Source: Phenylobacterium koreense (GTDB lineage: Bacteria > Pseudomonadota > Alphaproteobacteria > Caulobacterales > Caulobacteraceae). From it: a stretch of DNA of 64,000 nucleotides. The DNA is taken from positions 62,001 to 126,000 of the forward strand of contig NZ_JBEPLU010000002.1 in the NCBI RefSeq assembly GCF_040545335.1, written 5' to 3'. Below are positions 10,287 through 18,526 of this stretch, one piece after another. The notes beneath the pieces were generated by a model. The model searched no databases, was not told where the DNA came from, and worked only from the letters and a program-made list of their open reading frames with translations. Position numbers and translations under genes: made by a program. Numbering within the stretch: the stretch's first letter is position 1; every line of letters starts with the position of its first letter.

Positions 10287-10631
10287 ATGACCACGATCTA
10301 CGGGATCAAGGCCTGCGACACGATGAAGAAGGCCCGCGCCTGGCTCGAGGCTCATGGCGTGGCTTACGACTTCCACGACTACAAGGCGGTCGGCATCGAC
10401 CGCGCGCATCTCGAGGATTGGACGCGCCGGGTCGGTTGGGAAGTGCTGCTGAACCGCTCGGGCACGACCTTCCGCAAGCTGCCCGACGCCGACAAGACCG
10501 GCATCGACGCAGCCAAGGCCATCGACCTGATGCTGGCGCAGCCGTCGATGATCAAGCGCCCGGTGCTGGAGAGCGGCGGCAAGCTGCTGGTCGGATTCAA
10601 GCCCGATCAGTACGAGGCGGCCTTCGCCTAG
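10287..10631 (+). CDS. ArsC/Spx-family thioredoxin-fold protein (YffB-like)
   Basis: A small cytosolic protein of 114 aa in the ArsC/Spx/YffB family. It begins MTTIYGIKACDTMKKARAWL with a single Cys at position 10 placed as in arsenate reductases, but lacks the second Cys of a CxxC motif. The family core NRSGTTFRKL and IKRPVLESGGKLLVGF is present. YffB-type members are thought to be glutathione-linked reductases rather than true arsenate reductases. No ars genes are nearby, so an arsenic role is not supported. A palindromic repeat begins at its stop codon. Confidence 0.85.
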   Translation: MTTIYGIKACDTMKKARAWLEAHGVAYDFHDYKAVGIDRAHLEDWTRRVGWEVLLNRSGTTFRKLPDADKTGIDAAKAIDLMLAQPSMIKRPVLESGGKLLVGFKPDQYEAAFA

Positions 10632-10678
10632 AGCGCGTTCCGCAAAGCGGAATCCGGTTTTGCGATCAGAATGCGCTC
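10628..10678. repeat. Dispersed intergenic palindrome, CTAGAGCGCGTTC family
   Basis: Begins at the arsC-like stop codon. TTCCGC-AAA-GCGGAA forms an inner hairpin, and GAGCGC at the left end pairs with GCGCTC at the right (GAGCGCG...ATGCGCTC). CCGGTTTTGCG lies between. A degenerate inverted relative is at 15685-15720, sharing CTAGAGCGCGTTC and CCGGTTTT. The element resembles a short intergenic repeat widespread in alphaproteobacteria. Confidence 0.7.
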
Positions 10679-10690
10679 AAACCGTTGATG

Positions 10691-12676
10691 CTAGAGCCCG
10701 AACGGATAGGTCTCGTCGGGGCCTGTCGGCGGCGGGGCGGGCAGGGCGTCCACCGGTCCGGTCTCGTCGAACCAGACATAGGCGTCGAACTGCCCCGCCA
10801 GCGAAGCGGCGGAATAGTGGCTGAGTCGTTCGGTGTCCTGCCGATAGATCACCCCGATGAACCGTTCGAGCCGTGGTTCGGCCAGCGCCTCGCGAAGCGT
10901 CTCATGCACGCCTGATCGGAGGTCCAGCAGGAAGCGCGGCAGCCCGGCCTCATGCGCCAGCCGCTCGTAGCTGCCCGCCAGCGAGGGACGAATCTGCTTG
11001 ATCTCCAGCGGCCCGTCCCAGTCGGTGGCGCAGGCGACTGTCCCTGCATGGGTCCCCATGCCGACCAGGGCGGCCTGCGGACCGAACCGCTCGCGACAGA
11101 GTTGGCCGATATTCAGCTCGCCGCGGTTGCGGCCCATCTCCGTCTTGGAGGCGTCGCCGATGTGCGAGTTGTGCGCCCAGACGACCGCCTTGGCGCCGGC
11201 GCCGCGGGCGGCGAGCACCTGCTCCAGCGTCTCGAACATGTGCGTGTCGCGGAGATTCCAGCTCTCGGCCGCGCCATAGTAGATCGCGCGATAATAGGCC
11301 TCGGCGTTTTTCACCAGTCGCGCGTTGGCCGCGGCGTCCAGCGCGTCGCTGCCGTCCGCCAGGCGCCGTTCCAGCAGGTCGCGCAGCACCGCCATGACCG
11401 CTGCCTCGCAACGGGCATAGCCTTCGCTCAGCGCCATTCGCCCATAGGCCTGTGGCTCCTTGGCCCAGGGGGTCAGGCAACCGTACCGCTCCCGCGCCAC
11501 CTGGGCCGCCGGCGGATCGGTGCGGTCCAGGTAGTCCAGCACCGCGCGGATCGACGCCGACAGGCTGTAGAGATCCAGGCCGTGCAGGCTGACCTGGTCA
11601 TCGGCCGGCCGTCCTTCGTTCCAGTCGCGGAGCCATCGGACGAACTCGGCGAACTCCCGGTTCCGCCACATCCAGGTAGGAAAGCGCAGGAAAGGCGCCT
11701 CGCTTTCCGCCGACTGGGGCTGGCCACGGACATAGCGGTCCAGCGTCGCCGCATCCGGCCAGTCGGCCTCCAGGGCGACGACACGAAACCCATGTTCCCC
11801 GATCAGCCGGCGGCTGATCGCGGCGCGCGCGCGATAGAACTCCGACGTCCCATGGCTCGCTTCGCCGAGCAGCACGACCCTGGCCTGCGCGAAGCGGTCG
11901 AAGGCCGCGCCGAACGCCGCGTCCTCAGGCGCCGGCAGCGGCTCAGCCGCTTCCCGGATCAGCAAGGCAAGCCCATGAGGCTCGCCTTTCGGTGGCTCGG
12001 CTGGCTGCCGCTGGGCTGAGGCTCGTTCCTCGCCCCAGCCTTCCTGACCGATCAGTGGGACGAAGCCGACCCCGCCGAGGTCTTCCTGTTCGAAATCGCC
12101 GGCGGATGTGCGGGTCAGCCTGACCAGCCGCTGCTCGCCGCCCGGCTCGCCGACCGGCATGACCAGTCGGCCGCCCGGCTTGAGTTGGGCCTTCAGGCTC
12201 TCGGGCGGGCGCGGCCCGGCTGCGGCGACAAGAATGGCGTCGAAGGGCGCGGCCTGCGGCAGGCCCAGGCTGCCGTCGCCGCAATGGATCTCGACATTGT
12301 CGATTCCCAGGCGCTTCAGCCGCTCGGTCGCGGCTTGCGCCAGGTTCTCGTGCCGCTCGATGGCGTCGACCCGCCGGGCGATGGCGCCCATCACGGCCGC
12401 GGCATAGCCCGATCCCGCCCCGACCTCGAGCACCGTGTCCTTCGGCTTCAACGCCGCCGCCTCGACCATGGCCGCGACGATGTAGGGCTGGGAGATGGTC
12501 TGCCCGGCGTCGATCGGAAGCGGCGCATCGTCATAGGCGAAGTCCTGTAGCGCCTCCGGTACGAAGGCTTCGCGCGGAACCTCGCCCATGGCCTTCAGAA
12601 CGGCAGGATCGTGGACGTTTCGGCGCAAAAGCTGCCGTTCGACCATCAATGCACGGGCATGAGGCATGTCGATCAT
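10691..12676 (-). CDS. Fusion: protein-L-isoaspartate O-methyltransferase + erythromycin-esterase-like domain
   Basis: Two domains in one 661-aa chain. Residues 1-215 are a Pcm repair methyltransferase, with the isoaspartyl pocket GQTISQPYIVAAM near 58 and the SAM motif VLEVGAGSGYAAAVMG near 84-99. A hydrophilic linker (about 215-240, EERASAQRQPAEPPKGEP) leads to an EreA/EreB-like hydrolase with LGEASHGTSEFYRAR, VVALEADWPDA and VVWAHNSHIGDAS, the His and Glu positions used by erythromycin esterases. The start has GGGAGGAG six bases upstream. Similar fusions are annotated in related bacteria. A joint role in handling damaged proteins is speculative, and macrolide resistance is unproven. Confidence 0.85.
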   Translation of the reverse strand: MIDMPHARALMVERQLLRRNVHDPAVLKAMGEVPREAFVPEALQDFAYDDAPLPIDAGQTISQPYIVAAMVEAAALKPKDTVLEVGAGSGYAAAVMGAIARRVDAIERHENLAQAATERLKRLGIDNVEIHCGDGSLGLPQAAPFDAILVAAAGPRPPESLKAQLKPGGRLVMPVGEPGGEQRLVRLTRTSAGDFEQEDLGGVGFVPLIGQEGWGEERASAQRQPAEPPKGEPHGLALLIREAAEPLPAPEDAAFGAAFDRFAQARVVLLGEASHGTSEFYRARAAISRRLIGEHGFRVVALEADWPDAATLDRYVRGQPQSAESEAPFLRFPTWMWRNREFAEFVRWLRDWNEGRPADDQVSLHGLDLYSLSASIRAVLDYLDRTDPPAAQVARERYGCLTPWAKEPQAYGRMALSEGYARCEAAVMAVLRDLLERRLADGSDALDAAANARLVKNAEAYYRAIYYGAAESWNLRDTHMFETLEQVLAARGAGAKAVVWAHNSHIGDASKTEMGRNRGELNIGQLCRERFGPQAALVGMGTHAGTVACATDWDGPLEIKQIRPSLAGSYERLAHEAGLPRFLLDLRSGVHETLREALAEPRLERFIGVIYRQDTERLSHYSAASLAGQFDAYVWFDETGPVDALPAPPPTGPDETYPFGL

Positions 12677-12863
12677 GGCGATCTCCTCCCGGCTCCGAAC
12701 TCGGACAAGGGCGACCCGTTCCGCGTGCGATGAGAGAGTTTGCTCTCGATCACGAACATGAAGAAGATTTCATTCCGGTCCCTGCATCCAAAGGGGCAGG
12801 GCGGCGCCTCTTTCCTCGCAGAAACGGGGCCAACGGCCCGTGTCGAGAGAAGGAGAAACGACA

Positions 12864-13238
12864 ATGGAAGAAGTCCTGGTCCCACTAGGGTTCTTCGCGA
12901 TGATCGCCGCGATCGTGATCGTGCCGCGGTATCTGAAGAGCCTCGAACGCCAGAAGCTGCAGGAGACGCTGCGGGCTTCGATCGAGAAGGGCGCCGAACT
13001 GCCGCCCGAGGTCGTTCAGGCGCTGACCAGCGACGTGAAGGCCCCGCCTTCGCCGTATCGGGATCTTCGTTCCGGCGTGATCTGGCTCGGCCTGGCGGTC
13101 GGCCTCGCCGCGATGGGCTTTGCGATCTCCTTCGAGGAGCCGGACGCCCTCTACCCGATGCTGGGCGTCGCCGCCTTCCCGGGCTTCATCGGCCTTGCGC
13201 TGATTATCCTGGCCGCCTTCGGCCGTCGCAAGCACTGA
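12864..13238 (+). CDS. DUF6249-like small membrane protein
   Basis: A 124-aa protein with three hydrophobic segments: residues 5-22 (LVPLGFFAMIAAIVIVP), about 73-90 (VIWLGLAVGLAAMGFAI) and 98-118. Between them is a cytosolic stretch with KSLERQKLQETLRASIEKG, a pattern seen in proteins labelled DUF6249. The ATG at 12864 has AAGGAG eight bases upstream; an in-frame GTG at 12840 is less likely. An ECF sigma factor starts 27 bases after its stop and a membrane anti-sigma candidate follows, so the three probably form one operon. The molecular role is unknown. Confidence 0.75.
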   Translation: MEEVLVPLGFFAMIAAIVIVPRYLKSLERQKLQETLRASIEKGAELPPEVVQALTSDVKAPPSPYRDLRSGVIWLGLAVGLAAMGFAISFEEPDALYPMLGVAAFPGFIGLALIILAAFGRRKH

Positions 13239-13265
13239 CCCTCAAAGGGGGAGGGGAATGCCCAG

Positions 13266-13847
13266 ATGAAGGGCGCTCAAACATCAAGGCTCACCAGTCT
13301 GCATGACGTCGAACTCGCGGCCCTGTCCGCCGCGGGCGATCGTGCGGCCTTCGGTGAGCTTGTACGCCGACACGGCTCGTCGGTTCGCGGTCTGCTGCGC
13401 CGGATGGGCGCGCCCGCGAGCGAGGCGGACGATGTCGCGCAGGATGCGTTCCTCGCCGCGTTCGAGCGGATCGGCGAGTTTCGCGGCCAGGGGACGTTCG
13501 TCGGCTGGGTCAGGAAGATCGCGGCCCGCCAGTACCTGCGCCGCCTTCAGCGCGACAAGCGCATCGCCAGCCTGGCCGCCGAAGCGCAGGACCTGGTGGA
13601 AGAGCCCCGCGCGGCGGACGGCGCGGGCAGGATCGACCTGGACGAAGCTTTACGCGCCCTGGCCCCGGCCGAGCGCATCTGCGTGTCCATGTGCTACGGC
13701 GCGGGGCTCTCTCATGCGGAGGCCGCCGACGCCTTGAATCTGCCGCTGGGAACGGTCAAGTCCCATGTCAAACGTGGTCTGGATAGGCTCAGGGCGCGAC
13801 TGGCGCCGCCGAGCGGACAATCGGAAGGGAGGCGCGAGAATGGCTGA
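13266..13847 (+). CDS. ECF-type RNA polymerase sigma factor
   Basis: A 193-aa sigma-70 family protein. Region 2 is FGELVRRHGSSVRGLLRRMG, then ASEADDVAQDAFLAAFERI and the GTFVGWVRKIAARQYLR block. Region 4 is SHAEAADALNLPLGTVKSHV followed by KRGLDRLRARL, a standard -35-binding helix-turn-helix. There is no region 1.1 or 3, which defines the ECF group. Its last codons overlap the next gene by eight bases, as in sigma/anti-sigma pairs. The stimulus is unknown; it may relate to the upstream membrane protein. Confidence 0.9.
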   Translation: MKGAQTSRLTSLHDVELAALSAAGDRAAFGELVRRHGSSVRGLLRRMGAPASEADDVAQDAFLAAFERIGEFRGQGTFVGWVRKIAARQYLRRLQRDKRIASLAAEAQDLVEEPRAADGAGRIDLDEALRALAPAERICVSMCYGAGLSHAEAADALNLPLGTVKSHVKRGLDRLRARLAPPSGQSEGRRENG

Positions 13848-14220
13848 GCTCGACTTCGAGCGGCGTCTGGAACGCCTCTTCGCAGAACCTCCGGCTTTCC
13901 CGGACGCCGAGGCCTTCGCCTCGCGCGTTGAGCAGAAGCTGACCCGCGGCTGGAACCTGCGCCGCTGGACGATCGGCGTCGCCGGCCTGGCGGGCGGGGT
14001 GATCGGGGCCAGCCAGCTCCTGATGTCGAACTTCATGCGGCAGGTCGAAACCGCCTCGGAGGGCTCGACCCAGCTCCTGCAGGCGGGAGTGCAGCAATTG
14101 GCCCCGCGCGCCGAACTCCTATCCATGCTGCCTGCCGGTTCATCCGTGGTATGGATCGCCAGCGGAATGGCGGTGCTTGCCATCGGCTTCGTGGTGACCC
14201 GTGTGTTTGAGGAGTTCTAG
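13840..14220 (+). CDS. Probable membrane anti-sigma partner of the ECF factor
   Basis: 126 aa. Residues 1-35 are a soluble segment ([20 protein letters not shown]) and two hydrophobic spans follow: [20 protein letters not shown] (about 44-63) and [20 protein letters not shown] (about 101-120). The start overlaps the sigma gene and has GGAGG upstream, implying translational coupling. No HxxxCxxC zinc anti-sigma motif is present, so the assignment rests on position and topology. Regulation of the upstream sigma factor is inferred. panB begins three bases after its stop. Confidence 0.6.
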   Translation: MAELDFERRLERLFAEPPAFPDAEAFASRVEQKLTRGWNLRRWTIGVAGLAGGVIGASQLLMSNFMRQVETASEGSTQLLQAGVQQLAPRAELLSMLPAGSSVVWIASGMAVLAIGFVVTRVFEEF

Positions 14221-14222
14221 CC

Positions 14223-15050
14223 ATGTCGGCCCAACGTCAGGAAACGATCCGTCGGGTGAGCGCGCCCGATATCACCGCGCGTAAGGGGGCGACGCCGATC
14301 GTCTGCCTGACCGCCTACACCGCGCCGGTGGCGGAGATCCTCGACGAGCACTGCGACATCATGCTGGTCGGCGACTCCGTCGGCATGGTGGTCCACGGCC
14401 TGCCCAACACCGTGGGCGTCACCATGGAAATGATGATTCTCCACGGCCAGGCGGTCATGCGCGCGGCCAAGCGCGCCATGGTGGCGATCGACATGCCGTT
14501 CGGATCGTACGAAGGCGCGCCGGAAGAGGCCTACGCCAACGCCGCGCGGCTTATGAAGGAGACCGGCGCCCAGGCGGTGAAGGTCGAGAGCGGCCCCACC
14601 GTTGCGGCGACTATCGAGTACCTGGTCAAGCGCGGCATCCCGGTGATGGGCCACGTGGGCCTGCGGCCGCAGGCGACCCTGATCGACGGCGGCTTCAAGG
14701 CCAAGGGCAAGTCGGCCGAGGAGCGGGCTCGCATTCTGGAGGAAGCCAAGGCCACCGCTGCGGCCGGCGCCTTCTCGATCGTGGTCGAAGGGGTGGCCGA
14801 GGGCCTGGCCCGGGAGATCACCCAGGCCGTGACCGTCCCGACCATCGGCATCGGCGCCTCGGCCGGCTGCGATGGTCAAGTCCTGGTGGTCGACGACATG
14901 CTGGGCCTGTTCGACTGGACGCCGAAGTTCGTGCGCCGCTACGGCGACCTCCGCGGTGAGATCAGCAAGGCGGTCGCTGCCTATGCCGACGATGTCCGCG
15001 CCCGCCGTTTCCCCGGCCCGGCCGAGATTTACTACGCCAAGGCGGGTTGA
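14223..15050 (+). CDS. panB: 3-methyl-2-oxobutanoate hydroxymethyltransferase
   Basis: Transfers a hydroxymethyl group from 5,10-methylene-THF to 2-oxoisovalerate to make ketopantoate, the first step of pantothenate and CoA synthesis. The barrel motifs are clear: [28 protein letters not shown] with the metal Asp, [10 protein letters not shown], and VKVESG. At 275 aa it is the normal length. It follows the anti-sigma-like gene by three bases, perhaps only by proximity. panC is not in the window. Confidence 0.97.
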   Translation: MSAQRQETIRRVSAPDITARKGATPIVCLTAYTAPVAEILDEHCDIMLVGDSVGMVVHGLPNTVGVTMEMMILHGQAVMRAAKRAMVAIDMPFGSYEGAPEEAYANAARLMKETGAQAVKVESGPTVAATIEYLVKRGIPVMGHVGLRPQATLIDGGFKAKGKSAEERARILEEAKATAAAGAFSIVVEGVAEGLAREITQAVTVPTIGIGASAGCDGQVLVVDDMLGLFDWTPKFVRRYGDLRGEISKAVAAYADDVRARRFPGPAEIYYAKAG

Positions 15051-15175
15051 GCCTTCCTGTCGAAAGGATGAACGAACGGCTCCGGTCTGGTTCAGACCGC
15101 CACTGTTAGCTTCTTCCCAAGGTCGCCAACCGGTCCTTCGGGGCCGGCGGCGGCGCGGGCAAAGGAGCTAGAGCC

Positions 15176-15538
15176 ATGACGAATAAGATGATGCGGGCTG
15201 CGATGGCCCTGACGATCGCCGGCGCTGTCGCCCTTCCGGCGAGCCAGGCCGCCGCGGGGACCTCGAAGACGGAAAGCGCGCTCATCGGCGCTCTGCTCGG
15301 CGGTGTCGCCGGTGCCGCTGTCGGCGATGGCAAGACCGGCGCAGTGGCCATCGGCGCCGTCGCGGGCGCCGCCCTGGGTGTCGCCGTGGACAAGAGCAAC
15401 GACCGCAGCAAGTACCGCAGCGGCTACAGCTATCGTCAGCCGCAGTCCTATTACGGCGACAGGGGCTACCGGGTCAGCGATCGTGGCTACTACGGGCCGA
15501 GCCGCTACACTCGCTACGACTACGGCTATCGCCGCTAG
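15176..15538 (+). CDS. Secreted glycine-zipper protein with Tyr/Arg-rich tail
   Basis: A 120-aa exported protein. It has an N-terminal signal peptide with likely cleavage after ASQAAA, then a glycine-zipper segment (about 35-65: ALIGALLGGVAGAAVGD and GAVAGAALGVAVD) as in outer-membrane-associated small proteins. The C-terminal 45 residues are rich in Tyr, Arg, Ser and Gly (YSYRQPQSYYGDRGYR). Family members are usually hypothetical. AAAGGAG precedes the ATG by eight to nine bases and a strong terminator follows, so it is probably a single-gene transcript. The function is unknown. Confidence 0.75.
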   Translation: MTNKMMRAAMALTIAGAVALPASQAAAGTSKTESALIGALLGGVAGAAVGDGKTGAVAIGAVAGAALGVAVDKSNDRSKYRSGYSYRQPQSYYGDRGYRVSDRGYYGPSRYTRYDYGYRR

Positions 15539-15543
15539 AATGT

Positions 15544-15570
15544 GAGCGCCGCGAAAGCGGCGCTCATTTT
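15544..15570 (+). terminator. Rho-independent terminator after the glycine-zipper gene
   Basis: Perfect 9-bp stem GAGCGCCGC / GCGGCGCTC closed by a GAAA tetraloop, followed by ATTTT. It lies five bases after the stop. Confidence 0.9.
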
Positions 15571-15684
15571 CATTCATGATAACAATCTGCTGCGGCCCTG
15601 TTTGAAGGTTCCGCGGGTTTATCGTCTGGCGGGAGTTCGGCGCCTGCACGATGTCGAAATGGCGGCCGCGGCCCGCGGAGCTGT

Positions 15685-15720
15685 GAAAACCGGTTTCGTT
15701 CGTGGCTGAACGCGCTCTAG
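15685..15720. repeat. Degenerate second copy of the CTAGAGCGCGTTC intergenic repeat (inverted)
   Basis: Read on the minus strand it begins CTAGAGCGCGTTC and ends CCGGTTTTC, matching both ends of the element at 10628-10678. The central hairpin has decayed (AGCCACGAACGAAA instead of CGCAAAGCGGAAT). It sits 10 bases before the symporter start. Confidence 0.55.
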
Positions 15721-15730
15721 TTTCCGGCCG

Positions 15731-16993
15731 ATGGGGCAGCTTCTCAACGTCGTCCGCGCGGCCGGTTCGAAAACCACGGTCCGCATCCTGATCGCCCTCG
15801 TGGCAGGCCTCGTCGTCGGCGCGCTGCTCGCGGGACAACCCTATATCGAGCGCCTCATCGCGATCGCCGATCCGATCGGCGGCATGTGGCTCGACGCCCT
15901 GCGGATGACCATCGTGCCGCTGGTCTTCTCGCTGCTGGTGGTAGGCGTCTCCTCCGCCGCCGGGACCGTGGCGGCTGGTGGGACCGCGGCGCGGGCGCTT
16001 GCAATGTTCGCGGTCCTGCTGATCGCCAGCGCTACCTTCGGGGCCCTGGTCGTGGGCGGGGTCCTCAGCCTGTGGCCCGCGCCGTCCGCCGCCGTCGCCG
16101 GCCTGCGCGAGGCGGCTGGGCATTCGACGACGAAGCTGCCGGAGTTCCCCGGCGTCGCCGCCTGGCTGCGAGCCTTCATCCCGACCAACCCGCTACAGGC
16201 CGCGGTCGAGACCAACATGGTCCCCCTGGTGGTTTTCGCCCTGCTGTTCGGCCTGGCGGTGACGCGTATCCGCGACGAGCTCAGGAACGTCCTTGTCGGC
16301 GTCTTCCAAGGCGTCATGGACACCATGCTGGTGCTTGTTCAGTGGGTGCTCTACGTCGCGCCGATCGGGGTCTTCGCCCTAGCGCTGATCGTCGGCGCCA
16401 AGGCCGGGGTGGGCGCGGCCGGCGCGCTGGGCCACTACATCCTGATCCTCTCGGGGGTCTGCATTTCCGTCGGGCTGCTGTGCTACCTGCTGGCTCTGCT
16501 GGCCGGAGTTTCGCTCGGCGCATTCGCTCGCGCGGTCGCCCCTGCGCAGGTGGTGGCGTTCTCGACCCAGTCTTCGATCGCGTCGCTTCCGGCGATGGTC
16601 GCAGGCGCCCGTCAGCTTGGAGCCTCGGAAACCTCGATTGGGATGGTGCTGCCGCTGGCAGTCTCCCTGTTCCGGATCACCAGCCCGGCCGCCAACATTG
16701 GCGTGGCCGTTTACAGCGCGCACGTCTACGGCGTTCCGCTGAACCCGGCCCTGGTGATCGTCGCCATCGGCGTTGCGGCTGTGATCAGCCTGGCCTCGGT
16801 CGGACTGCCCGGACAGATCACCTTCTTCACCACGACCGGGCCCCTGTGCCTGGTGCTCGGCGCGCCACTCGAACTGCTGCCGATCCTGCTGGCGGTGGAG
16901 ACCATCCCCGACATCTTCCGAACCGTCGGCAACGTCACCGCTGACCTGGCGGTCACCTGCCTGTCGGGCCGGACGGCGGGGGACGAGCCATGA
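15731..16993 (+). CDS. Dicarboxylate/amino acid:cation symporter (DAACS family)
   Basis: An inner-membrane protein of 420 aa with about eight hydrophobic helices and two re-entrant loops typical of the GltP/DctA fold. Family marks are DALRMTIVPLVFSLLVVGVS, the serine-rich loop FSTQSSIASLPAMV (about 277-290), VSLFRITSPAANIGVAVY and the later SVGLPGQITFFTTTGP. It probably takes up dicarboxylates or acidic amino acids with H+ or Na+; the substrate cannot be set from sequence. The stop overlaps the start of a TetR gene by four bases, so the regulator is probably co-transcribed. Confidence 0.9.
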   Translation: MGQLLNVVRAAGSKTTVRILIALVAGLVVGALLAGQPYIERLIAIADPIGGMWLDALRMTIVPLVFSLLVVGVSSAAGTVAAGGTAARALAMFAVLLIASATFGALVVGGVLSLWPAPSAAVAGLREAAGHSTTKLPEFPGVAAWLRAFIPTNPLQAAVETNMVPLVVFALLFGLAVTRIRDELRNVLVGVFQGVMDTMLVLVQWVLYVAPIGVFALALIVGAKAGVGAAGALGHYILILSGVCISVGLLCYLLALLAGVSLGAFARAVAPAQVVAFSTQSSIASLPAMVAGARQLGASETSIGMVLPLAVSLFRITSPAANIGVAVYSAHVYGVPLNPALVIVAIGVAAVISLASVGLPGQITFFTTTGPLCLVLGAPLELLPILLAVETIPDIFRTVGNVTADLAVTCLSGRTAGDEP

Positions 16994-17667
16994 CGAAGGC
17001 CGCGCCTGCCCGAGGACGTCGTCGCAAGGGGGAGGGGGCCGACCTGCGGGGCGCCATCCTCGACGCCGCCGAGCAGCTCTTTTCCGCCCATGGCTTCTAT
17101 GGCGTCACCACCCGGCAGGTGGCTGCCGAGGCAGGCGTCGATGCGGCGCTTATCCACTACTACTTCGGGACCAAGCGCGACCTGTTCGATGCGGTGTTCG
17201 CCCGCAGGGCAGAGGTGCTGAACTCCGTGCGCCTGGCCGCTCTGCACGCTTATGAGGCCGAACACGCGGGCAATCTCACCGCCGTGGGCGTCGTGGAAGC
17301 CTTCATCGCGCCTATGATCGAGATGTCGCTGACCGGCGAGCCGGGCTGGAAGAACTATTTCCGCCTCGTCGCCTTGGTGAACAACACGCCGGCCTGGGGC
17401 GGGGAGACCATGCATCGGTTCTTCGATCCCATGGTCCACGAGTTCATAGGCGCCCTGCAGCGAGCCCTGCCCGAGGCCGAGCTGCGCGATCTCTACTGGG
17501 GCTATCAGTTCCTTACCGGCTCGATGATGCTGGCCCTCTCGGAGACCGGCCGCATCGACCAGCTTTCCGACGGCCTTTGCCGGTCCACCGACCTGGCCGC
17601 CGTGCGGGCGAGGCTTTTCGACTATGGCGCGGCGGGTTTTGAGGCCATCGTAGGCCGGAATCGCTGA
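16990..17667 (+). CDS. TetR-family transcriptional regulator
   Basis: 225 aa. The N-terminal TetR DNA-binding domain spans residues 20-66 (ILDAAEQLFSAHGFYGVTTR, then QVAAEAGVDAALIHYYFGTK), with recognition helix and HYYFGTKRDLF intact. The ligand domain (70-220) resembles the C-terminal domains of CerR-type regulators. It overlaps the symporter stop (ATGA) and so is likely to control that transporter or be co-expressed with it. The ligand is unknown. Confidence 0.9.
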   Translation: MTKAAPARGRRRKGEGADLRGAILDAAEQLFSAHGFYGVTTRQVAAEAGVDAALIHYYFGTKRDLFDAVFARRAEVLNSVRLAALHAYEAEHAGNLTAVGVVEAFIAPMIEMSLTGEPGWKNYFRLVALVNNTPAWGGETMHRFFDPMVHEFIGALQRALPEAELRDLYWGYQFLTGSMMLALSETGRIDQLSDGLCRSTDLAAVRARLFDYGAAGFEAIVGRNR

Positions 17668-17755
17668 GCCCACGGCGAGCGTTGCAGCGACGCGTCGCCC
17701 GCTATAGGTTCCGCCGCTCTGAACCTACCGTTTGTTCGCCCGGAGTCCCCCCGAC

Positions 17756-18526
17756 GTGGTCGATATCTTTGATGAAGTCGAGGAGCAGCTTCGCTCTGAG
17801 CGTTACAAGTCGCTCGCGCTGAAGGTGCTTCCTATCCTGGGCGGAGTTCTGGCCGTCGCCCTCGTGGCCGCCTTGGCGATCTGGGGCTACCAGCATTTCC
17901 GGAACCAGGCCGCGGCCGAAGCATCCGAGAAATACGCTCAGGCCATCGACGCCTTCAACGCGGGCCGCCGCGACGAAGCCATCCGCCTATGGGGCGAGGT
18001 CGGCGAAGGATCGTCCAAGGCCTACAAGTCGCTGGCCCTGCAGCACCTGGGCGGGATGAAGCTGGCCGACAACAAGCCGGCCGAGGCGGTCAAGCTGTTC
18101 GATCAGGCCGCCGACGCCGCGCCGAACGCCATCATTGGCGACGTGGCGCGCCTCAAATCCGCCTTCGCCCTGCTGGACACCGCTCCCTACAAGGATATGG
18201 AGGCGCGTCTGACGCCGCTTACCGAAGAAGGTCGTCCGTACCGCGCCGAGGCGCGCGAAGCGCTTGCCTTCGCCAAGCTCATGGCTGGCGATCTGGCTGG
18301 CGCGCGCAACGATTTCGTCGTCATCGGCCTGATGGCCGACGCCGGCGAGGCCGCGCGTCAACGCGCCCAGGCCGCGCAGGCGATGATCGACTCCGGAACC
18401 GTCAAGGCGCTGCCGGCGACGGTGAAGGCCGCGCTGGCGCTTCCGCCCCTGCCTCAAGCCCCGCCGGCCGGAGCCCCCGCTCCGGCCCAGGCTGCTCCCC
18501 AAACGCCCGCTCCCGGAGCCCAATGA
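17756..18526 (+). CDS. YfgM-like TPR membrane protein (periplasmic chaperone-associated)
   Basis: 256 aa. A short cytosolic start (VDIFDEVEEQLRSERYKSLA) is followed by one transmembrane helix (about 26-46, VLPILGGVLAVALVAALAIW) and a periplasmic TPR-like domain, ending in a Pro/Ala-rich tail. YfgM-family proteins bind the Sec translocon and periplasmic chaperones and often precede bamB and der, as here. A GTG start at 17756 is chosen because CGGAG lies about ten bases before it; an in-frame TTG at 17732 lacks this. The stop overlaps bamB by four bases. Confidence 0.8.
   Translation: MVDIFDEVEEQLRSERYKSLALKVLPILGGVLAVALVAALAIWGYQHFRNQAAAEASEKYAQAIDAFNAGRRDEAIRLWGEVGEGSSKAYKSLALQHLGGMKLADNKPAEAVKLFDQAADAAPNAIIGDVARLKSAFALLDTAPYKDMEARLTPLTEEGRPYRAEAREALAFAKLMAGDLAGARNDFVVIGLMADAGEAARQRAQAAQAMIDSGTVKALPATVKAALALPPLPQAPPAGAPAPAQAAPQTPAPGAQ

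Noticed and set aside
10287-10631. Arsenate reductase for arsenic resistance
   Set aside because: Single Cys, YffB-like length and no ars genes around it; a general thiol reductase is more likely.
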